From Trissonchulus latispiculum (Eukaryota > Nematoda > Enoplea > Enoplida > Ironidae), in the NCBI GenBank assembly GCA_030248195.1, contig JASAND010010878.1:1-64000 (forward strand): 64,000 nucleotides of DNA, given 5' to 3'. Shown here piece after piece: positions 36,665-48,080 of this stretch. The notes beneath the pieces were generated by a model. It did no database searches. It was not told where the DNA came from and worked only from the letters and a program-made list of their open reading frames with translations. Position 1 is the stretch's first letter; each line of letters starts with the position of its first letter. The translations under genes and the position numbers were made by a program.

Positions 36665-38252
36665 GGTGATTCTTCCGTATACGCACACCTGACATTAAAC
36701 TAAAGTGCACTCAATGCATCTACTTCCGTAGACGCACACTAGAATTTAGGGAGAAATTTTTTTGGACTTTCGCTGAATCTTAAAGGCATCTACTTCCGTA
36801 TGCGCACACCACATCATTGATAATCCTATTTAACTCTGAATCTTCAAATTACTTACTTACGTATAGTTTTATATACACAAAATAATATGATCACGACATA
36901 AAAATGCTATTATTTGTAAACTCTAAAATATCAGTTATAAGATAAAATTATCAAACTATCAATTATAAGTATAAGTTGTAAAATTGTTATAAAATCATAA
37001 AATATCAATTATTTTAAAAACAGTATTATTAGGAAGCCTAAGCTTATAAAAAGAAGAGGAACTCTCACCGGGAGATAAAATTTTAAGCAGCTTTTAAAAA
37101 TGAAAATACTGTGTAGCGAAAACGCAAACTTGACGTATTTGCAAATTTCGCCAACGAACACGCAAATTTGTGTTTTCGCTAACGAAAACGCAAATGGTTC
37201 TCACTCTAAGGCTCCAACTAATTGTCAGTGTAGTAAAGTGCACGTAAACATGCATATATGGAAACAGTCACTGTGTACAGTACGCATATGTGCAATGTAT
37301 TTAACTGTAATCCATGTAGGTATCTTCTCACTTTAGCACTAACAATCCTAGTACTTTGTTTTAGAACACTAGTCACTACTTATACAACTTATACAACTAC
37401 AATTACTACTTACTACTAAAATTGTGGTAGTAAAATATTAACTAACTACTAATTCATTAATTAATTAACTACTGAATAAGTTGGAAGAAAATTTCTTTTA
37501 AGAAAGTAATTGTAGTTGTATAAGTTGTAAGTAGTGACTAGGGTTCTAAAACAAAGTACTAGGATTGTTAGTACTACAGTGTGAAGATACCTACATGGAT
37601 TACAGTTAAATACATTGCACATATGCGTACTGTACACAGTGACTGTTTCCATATATGCATGTTTACGTGCACTTTACTACACTGGTAATTAGTTGGAGCC
37701 TTAGAGTGAGAACCATTTGCGTTTTCGTTAGCGAAAACACAAATTTGCGTGTTCGTTGGCGAAATTTGCAAATACGTCAAGTTTGCGTTTTCGCTACACA
37801 GTATTTTCATTTCTAAAAGCTGCTTAATACTTTAAAATTTTATCTCCCGGTGAGAGTTCCTCTTCATTTTAAAAGCTTAGGCTTCCTAATAATACTGTTT
37901 TTAAAATAATTGATATTTTATGATTTTATAACAATTTTACAACTTATACTTATAATTGATAGTTTGATAATTTTATCTTATAACTGATACTTTAGAGTTT
38001 AGAAATAATAGCATTTTTATGTCGTGATGATATTATTTTGTGTATATAAAACTATACGTAAGTAAGTAATTTGAAGATTCAGAGTTAAATAGGATTATCA
38101 ATGATGTGGTGTGCGCATACGGAAGTAGATGCCTTTAAGATTCAGCGAAAGTCCAAAAGATTTCTCCCTAAATTCTAGTGTGCGTCTATGGAAGTAGATG
38201 CATTGAGTGCACTTTAGTTTAATGTCAGGTGTGCGTATACGGAAGAATCACC
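36665..38252. mobile_element. 1.59 kb foldback transposon with 8-bp target duplication
   Basis: Two arms of about 0.78 kb are near-perfect inverted copies around about 37458. Ends are GGTGATTCTTCCGTATACGC and its inverse. The direct octamer CAGCAAGT sits exactly outside both ends (36657-36664 and 38253-38260), marking a target-site duplication. The arm ends carry three sub-repeats of the form CTTCCGTA[TG][AG]CGCACAC. Each arm holds the same 78-codon frame (37100-37336 on + and 37574-37810 on -), which arises from repeated GAAAACGCAAA words and is not called as a gene. An 8-bp duplication fits hAT or Merlin-type elements; no transposase is present. Confidence 0.9.
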
Positions 38253-38261
38253 CAGCAAGTT

Positions 38262-40140
38262 TTGGCCTATAAAGCCGTGGTTACACTAACAAGACTAAAT
38301 GTTTATATCAGCTTTTAATTGTACTCTGGCAACAAACGAGATTGTAATTGTTTTCGTCTAAACTGAAATTGAATTAACCCGACAGCTCCGATTTATATTA
38401 ACAGACTCATACAAGATTAGACACTTTGTACATACGGTCGAGAATTATTTACTTTATGTAGGACAACGTTTACATATGAGGATATATTTATTTATACATA
38501 CTTTATACGGGGTATAAGGGTCCTCAAAACACTGGAAAATATTTGAGTAATTAATTCAGCTAAAATTAACTTAGTTAAGAGTTTAAAATTAGTTTAAAGT
38601 TATTACCTATCGCCGGTTTAACTAGCTCACTAAAAGACAATTAGAAGTTCAGTTCTATTGCATTCTTTTCGAATTTCACCTGCTCCTAAAACACGCTTTT
38701 CGTCTTGCCTTAGTCTATGTTTCCAAGTCGTCCATATTTTTTCCAAGTCTGTATCGACATTTCTTACTTAAAATTTGCCTATCCAATTGATTTGAGTACT
38801 AAATTAGAGTATGTTGGTTAACATAATGGCATAATGTCGGCTGCTGTCTAGGATTGTAATATCATTTATTTCCTCTGATGAAAGTGCAGCATACATCGTA
38901 TAGGTTTCACTTGGCTTAGTACATAGCAACGCTAATAAGGGTTTTCCCCTAATTAAGCTTTACAATCTATCTTCTTTTCAACTTTTTCCCGTTCCAAAGC
39001 TTGTAAGGGGCAGATTTAGTCTGTTGTTCAGAAATTTTTTGCTGGAAAGTGTTAGCTAATTCCGGCTTATAATGAAGCTTAAAGATTCTTTATACTGTCA
39101 AGAAGAAAATCTGACGTACAACGTTTTCATGGAGTTTCCTATTTACAGATTTTGAGAACAAAACATCGCTAGCATCACACAATCTTCGTGTATAATGTAG
39201 TATAATATGTCAATATAAAATATATACGTCCCTAACATTTTGTTACCAATAAACCAAAGATTAAGGAAATGGTTATAATCTGAAAAGGACGTTAAATGGC
39301 GGAAAAACTTGGAAATTTTTGGTACTTTTGCATACCAACTGTTTTTTCGGTATGATGGATTTCTTTAGCCTTATTTATTATAACAGTTACACAAACTTTC
39401 CCGTCGGCAAGGAGGTTCTGTAGCACCTGTGACTGAAACAAATTTTGATCAAAAGTTTCCAATTCGGAATTTATGTTTTCTGGATGTTTCTTTTCGTCTG
39501 GTTCCCACAGTCTCTGAATAGCTGCCTCAGAATTTCACTGTCAAAATGAAAATTGGGGATTTTTGCCGGAGGGCTAATTTTGCACAACTCCATTAGTAAA
39601 GGCTTTCCTGTTACAGCCGCATCACTGATAATACGATATCTTAAATCGGCGGTTAAACACATTTTAAAATCAGATTAAACGCTGACCTCAGTAGCCAAGA
39701 GTACATAATAACTAAGAGTGTGACGCATTTGGAAGGCAAATAGAGAAATATATATTGTAAACTGGATATTAGAATTGATAGGATTTGGAAAACTTGGGTG
39801 TAAACTTTCCCAATATAAAAACATCTCCTAAGGTAGGTAATTTTTCTATGTTTAGCACATAGCACCAATACCGAAGCAATTCAGTGAGCTTTGGTAACAC
39901 TGACCCCTGAAATAATCTTTGACGAAGTATATATAATTTAACATAATCCTAAACGTTTGCATTTGGATACATGTAAGGAAAGCTTTTAACCCCGGCCGTC
40001 TTAGCGAGCGACACAAATTGGTCTTTACACATGAAGGAATTCAAACAGAAAATTTGAACGTATGATAAAAACCTTATTTCTCTGATTACGATGACTGCTG
40101 AGACAAAGTTTTTATTCTGAAACATTGGGTGATATAATGA
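38262..40140. other. non-coding stretch
   Basis: No supportable gene. A CAAGAGTACATAAT repeat copy lies at 39696-39724. Confidence 0.45.
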
Positions 40141-40145
40141 GATTG

Positions 40146-40700
40146 TGAGACACTTCGCCACACTATTGTTCTGATTGGGTACTTGACCTTTGACTTAAAT
40201 ATTAGGAAAGGTTTTAACTGTAATGATGAAAGAGGGGGCAACAGTTATAAAACGTGAAGTATTTGTTAGTGCGTTTATTGTTTGTTGTTTTTATTTCGGT
40301 AAAGTTTTTATAAAATGTTAATAATATCTAAATATTAGTTAAAACTAAAATTTCATTTGCGCTGATTTAAATTTAAAAATTTTCTTTAATTTCGTAATAA
40401 GCAAAATGTGTTTTGATTTAAAGATATGAAAGAGTTTGCAGGCTAAATTTATAATTTCAGATTGAAACTAAGCTAAAATAAGGCTATGCTTTTTATAGTT
40501 AACATTGCTATGAAGTATTGGAATACAATAGAAAACCATATTTGTCAACACTTTATTGCTGTAGTTTATCAAAATTGTCTCACGTTTAATACGTAGTTTG
40601 TCCTGCCCCCTCCCTTTCCTTCTCGTTTCTATTTGAGTGTAAAGGGCATTCCCTTTCGCAGTTACAAAAGAGCAATTAAAGTGTGGCGAAGTGTCTCACT
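40146..40700. mobile_element. MITE-like element with 19-bp terminal inverted repeats
   Basis: GTGAGACACTTCGCCACAC at 40146-40164 is matched by its exact inverse at 40682-40700. The 517 bases between have no coding potential. Target duplications are unclear. Confidence 0.6.
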
Positions 40701-40709
40701 ACCATATAA

Positions 40710-42590
40710 TGAGCACCTCATGTCAGCTTTTCCTGTCATTTATGAAACATATCCTGTTGCTCACTTGAAGTCTTGAAGTCTGTATTGGCATACCTTATTT
40801 AGGACTAATTTGGCACTTTGCCAAATTCTCAAAAACCGTCGATTAATATTTAGTTTCAATGTTTGTTATTTAAATTTGTATCTATAAGGCTCGAAATTTA
40901 GCACTGAGAAAGAAATTGACGTCATCCGATACGTTTTTAGGTGGATTTTTTGTGGGGATTATAGTTTTTTAGAACTTCATTTATTGCTTGTTTTGTAGTT
41001 TTCGCAGTTTTGTAGGCTCGTTGTAAAGTACTTAGCTTACTTTTAAATTTCAGATTTACAGATTGAAATATTTCGAAAACTATAGATTTTCTCTGTCTCA
41101 ATTTTCCACGTATGTATATATTATTTAACTTACTCCTCAAGAGTGTGGTTTTAGCGCTTTCTAATACCAAGTTTAGGGTTCATAAAATTTTAATCCACCG
41201 AACTTTGTTAATAATTGACAAACCTTCATTGTATCTTTTCCTGGTGTTTTTCCTTTCTAAGTTAATACGCCTTCTTTGGTCAAAATGGTTCGCTGTCCGC
41301 GTGTATTTTGCGTCTGTCGCTGAGGTTTGCAGTCAGTATGAATTAATTAATGTCTAACTAATTAATCAATCTTTGGGGCGAAAACGAATCGTTTGTTTGT
41401 TTCTATCTTTCTATTCTTTTGTTTAAAAAGGCATTCTTGTGTCTGATGAAAATGGGAAGAAATAAGTGCTTTTGTAAGCCGTTTTATCAGGATTTTATTG
41501 ATACGAAAATGTGGTTAATAAATTTAGGTTATCCTCTTATCCTGGAAAAAATGTGTATCCCGTTCCCTTGTGTGCTTTAGAGGCGTGTCGACGAAATTAT
41601 GGGTTCTGAGAGTAGTTGATATAGCCTTGGAAGAAGCTTTCTTAGGTAGTGGGGTAAAACATTTTAATATTTTTTGCAGGTTTTAATGATTGCTGTATAA
41701 AGTGAAAGTTAAAATTGGAAATTGCTGACTTCATAAATAACTTAAATCATCAATTCTAAATGGAGTTGAAAATGTAAAGCAACCTCAGAAATCGGTTCTG
41801 CAGTTTATGAAACTGCTTTGTTTGCAAAGCATTAGGTTTATTTTATTTTCAAGTTTCAAATGGGATATTTGCGTATTTTCAGTTTTAGCAACTTGAAAAT
41901 GGAAAATTGAATGAAATTGAATAATCTCAATATTTTTAACATTTAATTATTTCAGAATAATTTTATGGCCAACTTGAGATTCTTAGGTTTGGAGGTTCGA
42001 AACAGAGCCAGAGACCAACTTTTTCCTTGAGGGTTAGTTAAAAAATGTAGACCGCTGTCTGCGAAATGTATCTTACTTATCCTAAAAGCCCTACTTTCAG
42101 TCTAATCATATTCTTTAAGGTTTTCCTTCTGGAAGTGGAGAAAAAATGTGGGGGACAAATTTCGGGTTAGTGTCAAAGACGCCCCACTGGGGTGTCGTAC
42201 AAAAACAATTTTCAAAGCTTAGAAACAAATGAACTTAAGCACTAGAATTTCCCTTTAGCGCTAATGTTCTTTCCGAGACATAGACTCTAGTCCTGATTTA
42301 AGGTGCCCCTCCCTTACCGCCCCCCTTTCCAAACCCTTTCTACCCGATTTAAGGTATTGGTTTTCGGAAATTTGTCATTTCCAAACCTCTTTTTAGGCCT
42401 GTGTTGTAATAAGTTTTAATTAAGTAGAATTAAATTTAATTGATTATTCTATCTATTAATTATATGATTAGTGTGATTATATGATTAGTGTGATAGTATC
42501 AAATTTTACATTCATTCCGAGAATGGGAATGAATTTAAGCAAGAAAGCATATAAATACCATTATTTTTACCTAAAACTTTCTCTAATTTA
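40710..42590. other. non-coding stretch
   Basis: No supportable gene or repeat beyond simple AT-rich sequence. Confidence 0.45.
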
Positions 42591-42599
42591 TAACTACTC

Positions 42600-42743
<144 letters not shown>

Positions 42744-42989
42744 AATATATGTAGCTAGGACATGCATAATTGAATATTATTTGTTGTTGTTTATGCTGAA
42801 CCTAAAAATGTTAACACTTAAAATAATTTGACTTGACTTGAACATAAACTGTTTACATTATTCTGTATTACAATTTCATCTTACTTTATTTTGTCATATA
42901 AATGTAGGTAACAACAATGAGCTCTATTGCTTTGCCAACTCTGCTGAACTGTCCTGTATTGAATCAAAAGCAAATTTTCTGGCATTAGT

Positions 42990-45410
42990 ATGAAAATATT
43001 TGGAAACATAGGGACCATTTTATCCGGCATAGTTAGACTTAATTTTGTAGCCTTAATTGATACTATTAGCGCTCAGGACCCTGTATCAGGTGAGTACATC
43101 TGAACAATTTCATTGGAATTCAAACGTTAGTGTTAATTATTTAATTATTTGATTGAAACTGGTTAATTACGTTGTGAATGAATGAATGAGGAGTAACTCT
43201 TGTTTTAAAATTAGGAATTGGTTATTTTAAGGCATTAAACCATCCAATGCCTAAGTTTAAAGCTGCTTTAGAGTTGGTTTTAGTTGGTTTAAAATTTAAA
43301 ATTTACCAAGGAATGACATTGGGATTTCTTAGCTTCACACAATTTTGAAGCTAATTTCACACATATTTAAATTAATCTATATATGTTCTTTATTGTTACA
43401 TCCATGAAGCGGTTGCAATCAGGCAGAATACGTAACCATGTATATTTTTTATTAATATTTTATTATTTATTATTATTATTCTTATTTATTTCAGATACCA
43501 TCAAGTGCTACAGCTGCATGTCTGCCATCTACCAGGCGGGATGGGGGAGTTTGGAGCACACCTACGCCCGGCCGGAAAACTTCACCGACGAATGCAATGA
43601 GAAGGGAAATCAGCATCGGGTCGGTCTCGTTGAGTGTCCCACTGTCTGTATTCTCATGGTGGACGAAATTGTAGTAGGAGGTAAGTAGATGCTAAATGGC
43701 GGTGCTGGGATCACACGAAAATGTTGCTCTAATATCCCGACTTAGCTGTAGACCTGATTTCAAACTTTCACATTCATACATTAGCATAGGGTCGAATCCC
43801 ATGGAGCTTGTCTCAAGAAAATTTTGAGGGTGCTTGTAAACTGAACTGTACATTTCAGGGAGGCTTGTACCTTAAGAGTAAATTCACGACATTTTTCAAA
43901 ATAACGCAAATTTTATTAAAATTTTTGATTTTCGCATAATTTACAACAAATTCTTCAATATTGAGAAAAAAGTTTAAAATGTTGGTCGATTCTCAAAAAA
44001 AATTATCAACGTTAACCAAAACATTCCTGTGAAGCCGGAAATGTTTTTAAATTTACTGTAAAAAAACTAATTTTCCCGGCCATTTTTTCGTTACACCTTG
44101 TCCCGATTGTGGATGGCATGGTATTGGGAAAGGCAATTTTTCGAACTTCCACTAACAAGATTAGAGGGTCGATTCCCACCTTAGTATTAATGAGTAATTA
44201 ATAATTAATTAATTAATTAATCGTGCTAATAAGTTAATTATTTCTTTGAGCTAGATATTCAGGCATACCCTGTTGCTCCGTAGAGTTTGCTTAGCTTGTT
44301 GCACTGTCTTAATGAATTTAGTGCGTATCAAAGTATCTTTAAAGAGTAGAACTCTCTGACCCTGGTTAATCCCACAATTCTTCATTCAGCATTTATGACT
44401 GCAATGACGCCATGACTTCTGTAATGCTCACATTCCCTTTGTGACGTTAAAGCCCATTCATGCCTTCCTTAGAAGGAAGTTAACTACGGTTGGCAACTTA
44501 GGGTTTAGGCGTTGATAATTTAATTTGAATTTAATTTGAATTTAATTTGAATTTAATTCCGGGTTTAGGCGTTGATAATATCTGCTGATTTGGTTGATGG
44601 GGAAAAGGTTATATCCATCCGCGAATACTAAAATATTCTTGAACTCTGATTTGGCTCTGGATACGGGTACCCGCAAAAACAAGATAGAATAAAAAAACCT
44701 CAATTTGTTGCCGAGGTACTAACAAACTGGTTGCAGGATAATCTTGTCTCGAGATTTGAGATGGAAAATACCAGCAATTTTTTGTTGTGCTTTTGCAGAA
44801 GCTGCTGTTAAAGTTTAAAGCCGACTTGCCACAGGCAATGGTAAAATTATGCAATTTTCGCCTTTAAGCACCCCACTAAGTTAGAAAGTGTTGAAATTAT
44901 GACTGAAAGATGTGAAGAAAAGTGTCCAGAGCGGGGATCGAGCAACTGAGTTTCAGATCGTCAGTTCTGTACGCTACCACCACTCAACTTCTTCTGCACA
45001 GCTAGACTAGATTATAACGCTAATTTCAACCTATCGAAGCTCACGTGAACCGCTGTAACACTGTAAATCTTTTCCCCTATATTTCAGGTTACAATCATTA
45101 CGGTTTCATTCGCGGCTGCTACGACACCCTGCTGAAGCGCGGCTTTAACGACACCATCATCAGGCAGGACAGCTGGCTCCGGTTCAATCAGTGTCGTTAC
45201 TACGATCGAAACGAACTGCTGAAAATGCCTCGAACTCACCAGTCTGGCATGATCTGGGTCTGTGCCTGCTACGGAGAGCGCTGTAATCGCGGCGTTCTCC
45301 GCTACGGTCAGGATGCTCTATCTTCGCTGAAACTTAGCACACAGCTTCACTGGCTTACAGTCCTATGGCTCTTGCTCTTCTACTTCAACGGTTTGCCCCA
45401 AATTAGCTGA
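42990..45410 (+). CDS. GPI-anchored Ly6/uPAR-type surface protein (3 exons)
   Basis: Exons are 42990-43089, 43495-43680 and 45088-45410. Both introns are GT-AG and phase 1. The product is 202 aa. Residues 1-28 form a signal peptide ending TISA. The Ly6/uPAR (three-finger) domain spans about 37-164 with ten cysteines: CYSC at 38-41, then C67, C81, C85, C106, C131, C154, C156, and the closing C161-N162. Residues 184-195 are a hydrophobic tail after a polar stretch with Ser174/175, as expected for GPI attachment. N-glycosylation sequons are at N62 and N116. Nematodes have an expanded Ly6 set (including odr-2/HOT proteins) used on neurons; which subgroup this belongs to cannot be settled by eye. 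Intron 2 contains a tRNA-cored element. Confidence 0.85.
44501..44581. repeat. direct 19-mers flanking an 11-bp tandem repeat
   Basis: GGGTTTAGGCGTTGATAAT occurs at about 44500 and 44562, bracketing four or so units of TTTAATTTGAA. Lies in intron 2 of the Ly6 gene. Confidence 0.8.
44884..45035 (-). mobile_element. tRNA-cored element with terminal inverted repeats, copy 2
   Basis: 152 bp on the minus strand: CGATAGGTTGAAATTAGCG at its start, TCGATCCCCGCTCTGGACAC inside, and ATTTCAACACTTTC at its end. Same layout as 22851-22999. Sits in intron 2 of the Ly6 gene, 52 bases from the exon 3 acceptor. Confidence 0.75.
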
Positions 45411-45892
45411 TGCCCCCCTATTTTGTACCCCCCCCCCGTAAAAACTCCCCGTCCGTTACAGTCGCTACTGCTCATTCCGTGTTTTTTCGCCCTGGCTGTG
45501 AGCTAGAATATCAGCATTGATCCGCCCGATTTTTTATCCCCCAGAAGAGTATATCCCCTCCGGATTAAGATTATATTAATCCCCCCCTCTTCATGTTACG
45601 CCTCTGTGTCATACAAGCCCTGTGAGTCCATATTGGTGCTTCAAAGATGTCCTTTTGTATTCGTCACAATAAGACTAGTCGATTCAGTACAGAGATTGAT
45701 TGATCTATATTTATTGATTTTATTGATCTGTTACACCTCATAAAGTTTAGTGTCTATCTGATTAATATTCGTTTGATGTTCTGTTTGTGTATGATAAAAG
45801 TAAATATGTATTGATTGGTAACCAGTGGTGTCACAAAAAGTACATACAATCTACGCAAAAATGAGCCTTTTTGTGTTTGTTTGTGAATTTGC

Positions 45893-45930
45893 GCCAAAGG
45901 TTGTGGGTTCGATCCCCACCTCGGGCCCGA
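45893..45930 (+). repeat. tRNA B-box fragment (SINE)
   Basis: GTGGGTTCGATCCCCACC is a perfect T-arm, but no A-box or acceptor stem is present at the right distance. Confidence 0.4.
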
Positions 45931-46329
45931 ATTTTTCGGGTCGGAGGTGCTGTAGTGACAATCTTAGTTTCGTTTGTTCTTTCATTTGTTTCCTAACCTG
46001 GTTAACGAAACTGGCTCGTCTCCAAATGACAAAATTTGCCAATATTTAGAATTATCAATTATTGACTTTTGATAATGCAAAAATTTTGACATAAACAATT
46101 CCAGAAAAACTGTCCCAAACCGTGCTTACAGAGAGAGTCACTCACATTCATCCTCCAGGGATTTTTGGTTTTTGGCAAAAAACCGGAAATACCGATCAAC
46201 CCCATCCCCTTCCAAATCTCGCTTCCTTCACGTGTCTACCGTAAACTGTATTAAATGTGGCGACACAGTGTAGAGGTGGAGAGGGAACGAATTTGACATG
46301 CTTGCTAAAAAAAGTTTAACTGTAAATTC

Positions 46330-46396
46330 TGTGGTGTCGTTGGAAGCAGGCCTCTCGGGAGATCTGAAGGGCTCCGGTTCGATTCCCAGCATCTAG
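46330..46396 (+). repeat. tRNA-headed SINE fragment
   Basis: TGGTGTCGTTGGAAGC (degenerate A-box) is followed after about 40 bases by CCGGTTCGATTCCC (B-box). The stems are incomplete. Confidence 0.45.
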
Positions 46397-46549
46397 AAAT
46401 TTTTTAATTCTTATTTGACTGATGCTGAATTTTTTTGCTAGACTCAAGGATACCTACCTGATGTGCACATTTCTTTTCTTTCACATTTCACGTTTCTGCG
46501 CGAAAGCTTTGGCACGAAACATGGCACGTGGTAGGGGAAAACTTTCTAT

Positions 46550-47104
46550 GGGTCTATTTCTTTAAAGATTAAAATGCTCGGATTAAACGGATTAAAAATC
46601 AACCGGATTGAAGATTTAATTGCTATTTCTTTAATGCTGCATTAAACGGATCAAAAGAATTAAAATTAACTCGTTTAATCTGACCATTTTTAATCTGCGG
46701 ATTAAACGAGTTGGTTTTAATCCATTTAATCCGCCATTAAAGATACAGCGATTAAAAATTTTAAGAGGCCAACTTTTAATCCGTTTAATCCGCGTAGCTG
46801 CACAAGGATTAGAAACTAGTTGAAATTGCAGGCGGCGGATTAAACAGATTAAAACTAATCTTTAAAGAAACAGCAATTGTCGGATTAAAATTAACTCGTT
46901 GATTTTTTTAATCTGAAGTGTGAATAAAGAAACTATTAGATTAAAATTTCAATCCTAGGTGCCTTAAAGAAATAGGATTAAATTTAATACACATAACTCC
47001 TTTAACTTGCAGGATCAGATTTTAATCCCTCTAACCGGAGGTGCTATTTCTTTAATGCGAATTAATTTTAATCTAATCCGTTTAATCTTTAAAGAAATCG
47101 GGCC
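46550..47104. mobile_element. GGGCC-ended element built from CGGATTAAA words (family B)
   Basis: Left end GGGTCTATTTCTTTAAAGAT and right end (inverse) GGCCCGATTTCTTTAAAGAT. The interior is dominated by CGGATTAAA and TTTAATCCG, with the spacer word ATTTCTTTAA repeated several times on both strands. The flanking triplets are TAT and TAA, an imperfect target duplication. No coding potential; 555 bp. Confidence 0.75.
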
Positions 47105-47194
47105 TAAGTTATAAAGCACCCAGTTCTGTAGGTAAATGTGTATGTGATGTTTTCTTCAACAGTTGCGGAAAAGTTTCTAATAGAGTTTCTAACG

Positions 47195-47245
47195 TCCGAC
47201 TTCAGAAGAGCAGACAACGTTTAGTGGTTCGATTTTCACCCTGAC
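47195..47245 (+). repeat. tRNA B-box fragment (SINE)
   Basis: AGTGGTTCGATTTTCACC resembles a T-arm. The rest of the head is too degenerate to place. Confidence 0.3.
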
Positions 47246-48039
47246 TTTTTTTTCTGGTACCTACAATTTTGGTAATTAATTGGTGTCATTGTTTATCGGG
47301 AATGTGAGATTAAAAATGATACCTGATATTAAGCTGTGAGCTCTGTTACACAATAAACTAAGCGATGGTTAACTAAACCACTATGAACCAAATCACTGTC
47401 CTGTGAACTCGATAACTCCACTCATGGGCTAATCTCAACTGTTTAGTTCTGCTAAAGTTTGAGTTAACCTATGTCCTCAAATTAGCTTACGATATTATAT
47501 AACAAAAGTTTTCTAAGCTACGTTCAGCAATATTTTTATTGTCACGAAGCTACTTGCACAATATATCAACACTAGAAACTGTATTATGCGGCTGTTAAGA
47601 GGGGGAAATTTTCACATAGTTTTTGCTTCAGTAAAACTGAATAAAAGGTCAAAAACCCTCTTAAAGAAGTTTGTAATAATCAGAGTAGAAGTTACATGGC
47701 ACTTCGTTTGCTAATTTTATATCTTCGCATCCCATTGTAGTGCAATTTTTGCACACTAGTAATAGCATTTTTCGCCTGCACATTTTGCAATCTAAGCCTC
47801 GTATTATTTCTGTTCAAGTAGACATGGTGAAAGTTGCGTCGTTTTAAAAGGTTTGGAAAATTTTAATATTATTATACGTCACCTATCTATGTATATGTGA
47901 AGAGCGAAAATTGAAAATACGTTACACATTGACCTAGTATGGGGGTTACGACTTAGTGCAATTACATTCAAGCATTCTTCACAAGAATAACACCTAATAA
48001 TTTTTGCGGCGAAGTTGGTGAAATTGTGCAGAATTCGCG

Positions 48040-48051
48040 TTTTCTCCCCAG
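48040..48051 (+). promoter_or_regulatory. possible trans-splice acceptor
   Basis: TTTTCTCCCCAG lies 29 bases before the chosen start codon of the Fn1-type gene. In nematodes a strong acceptor this close to the ATG often marks spliced-leader addition. A normal 5'UTR intron would look the same. Confidence 0.35.
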
Positions 48052-48080
48052 AAAAAAGTTGCACTTTTCCTTACTCCTTT

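Noticed and set aside
37100..37810. Pair of matching 78-codon frames in opposite orientation
   Set aside because: They are inevitable mirror copies in a foldback element and arise from repeated GAAAACGCAAA words.
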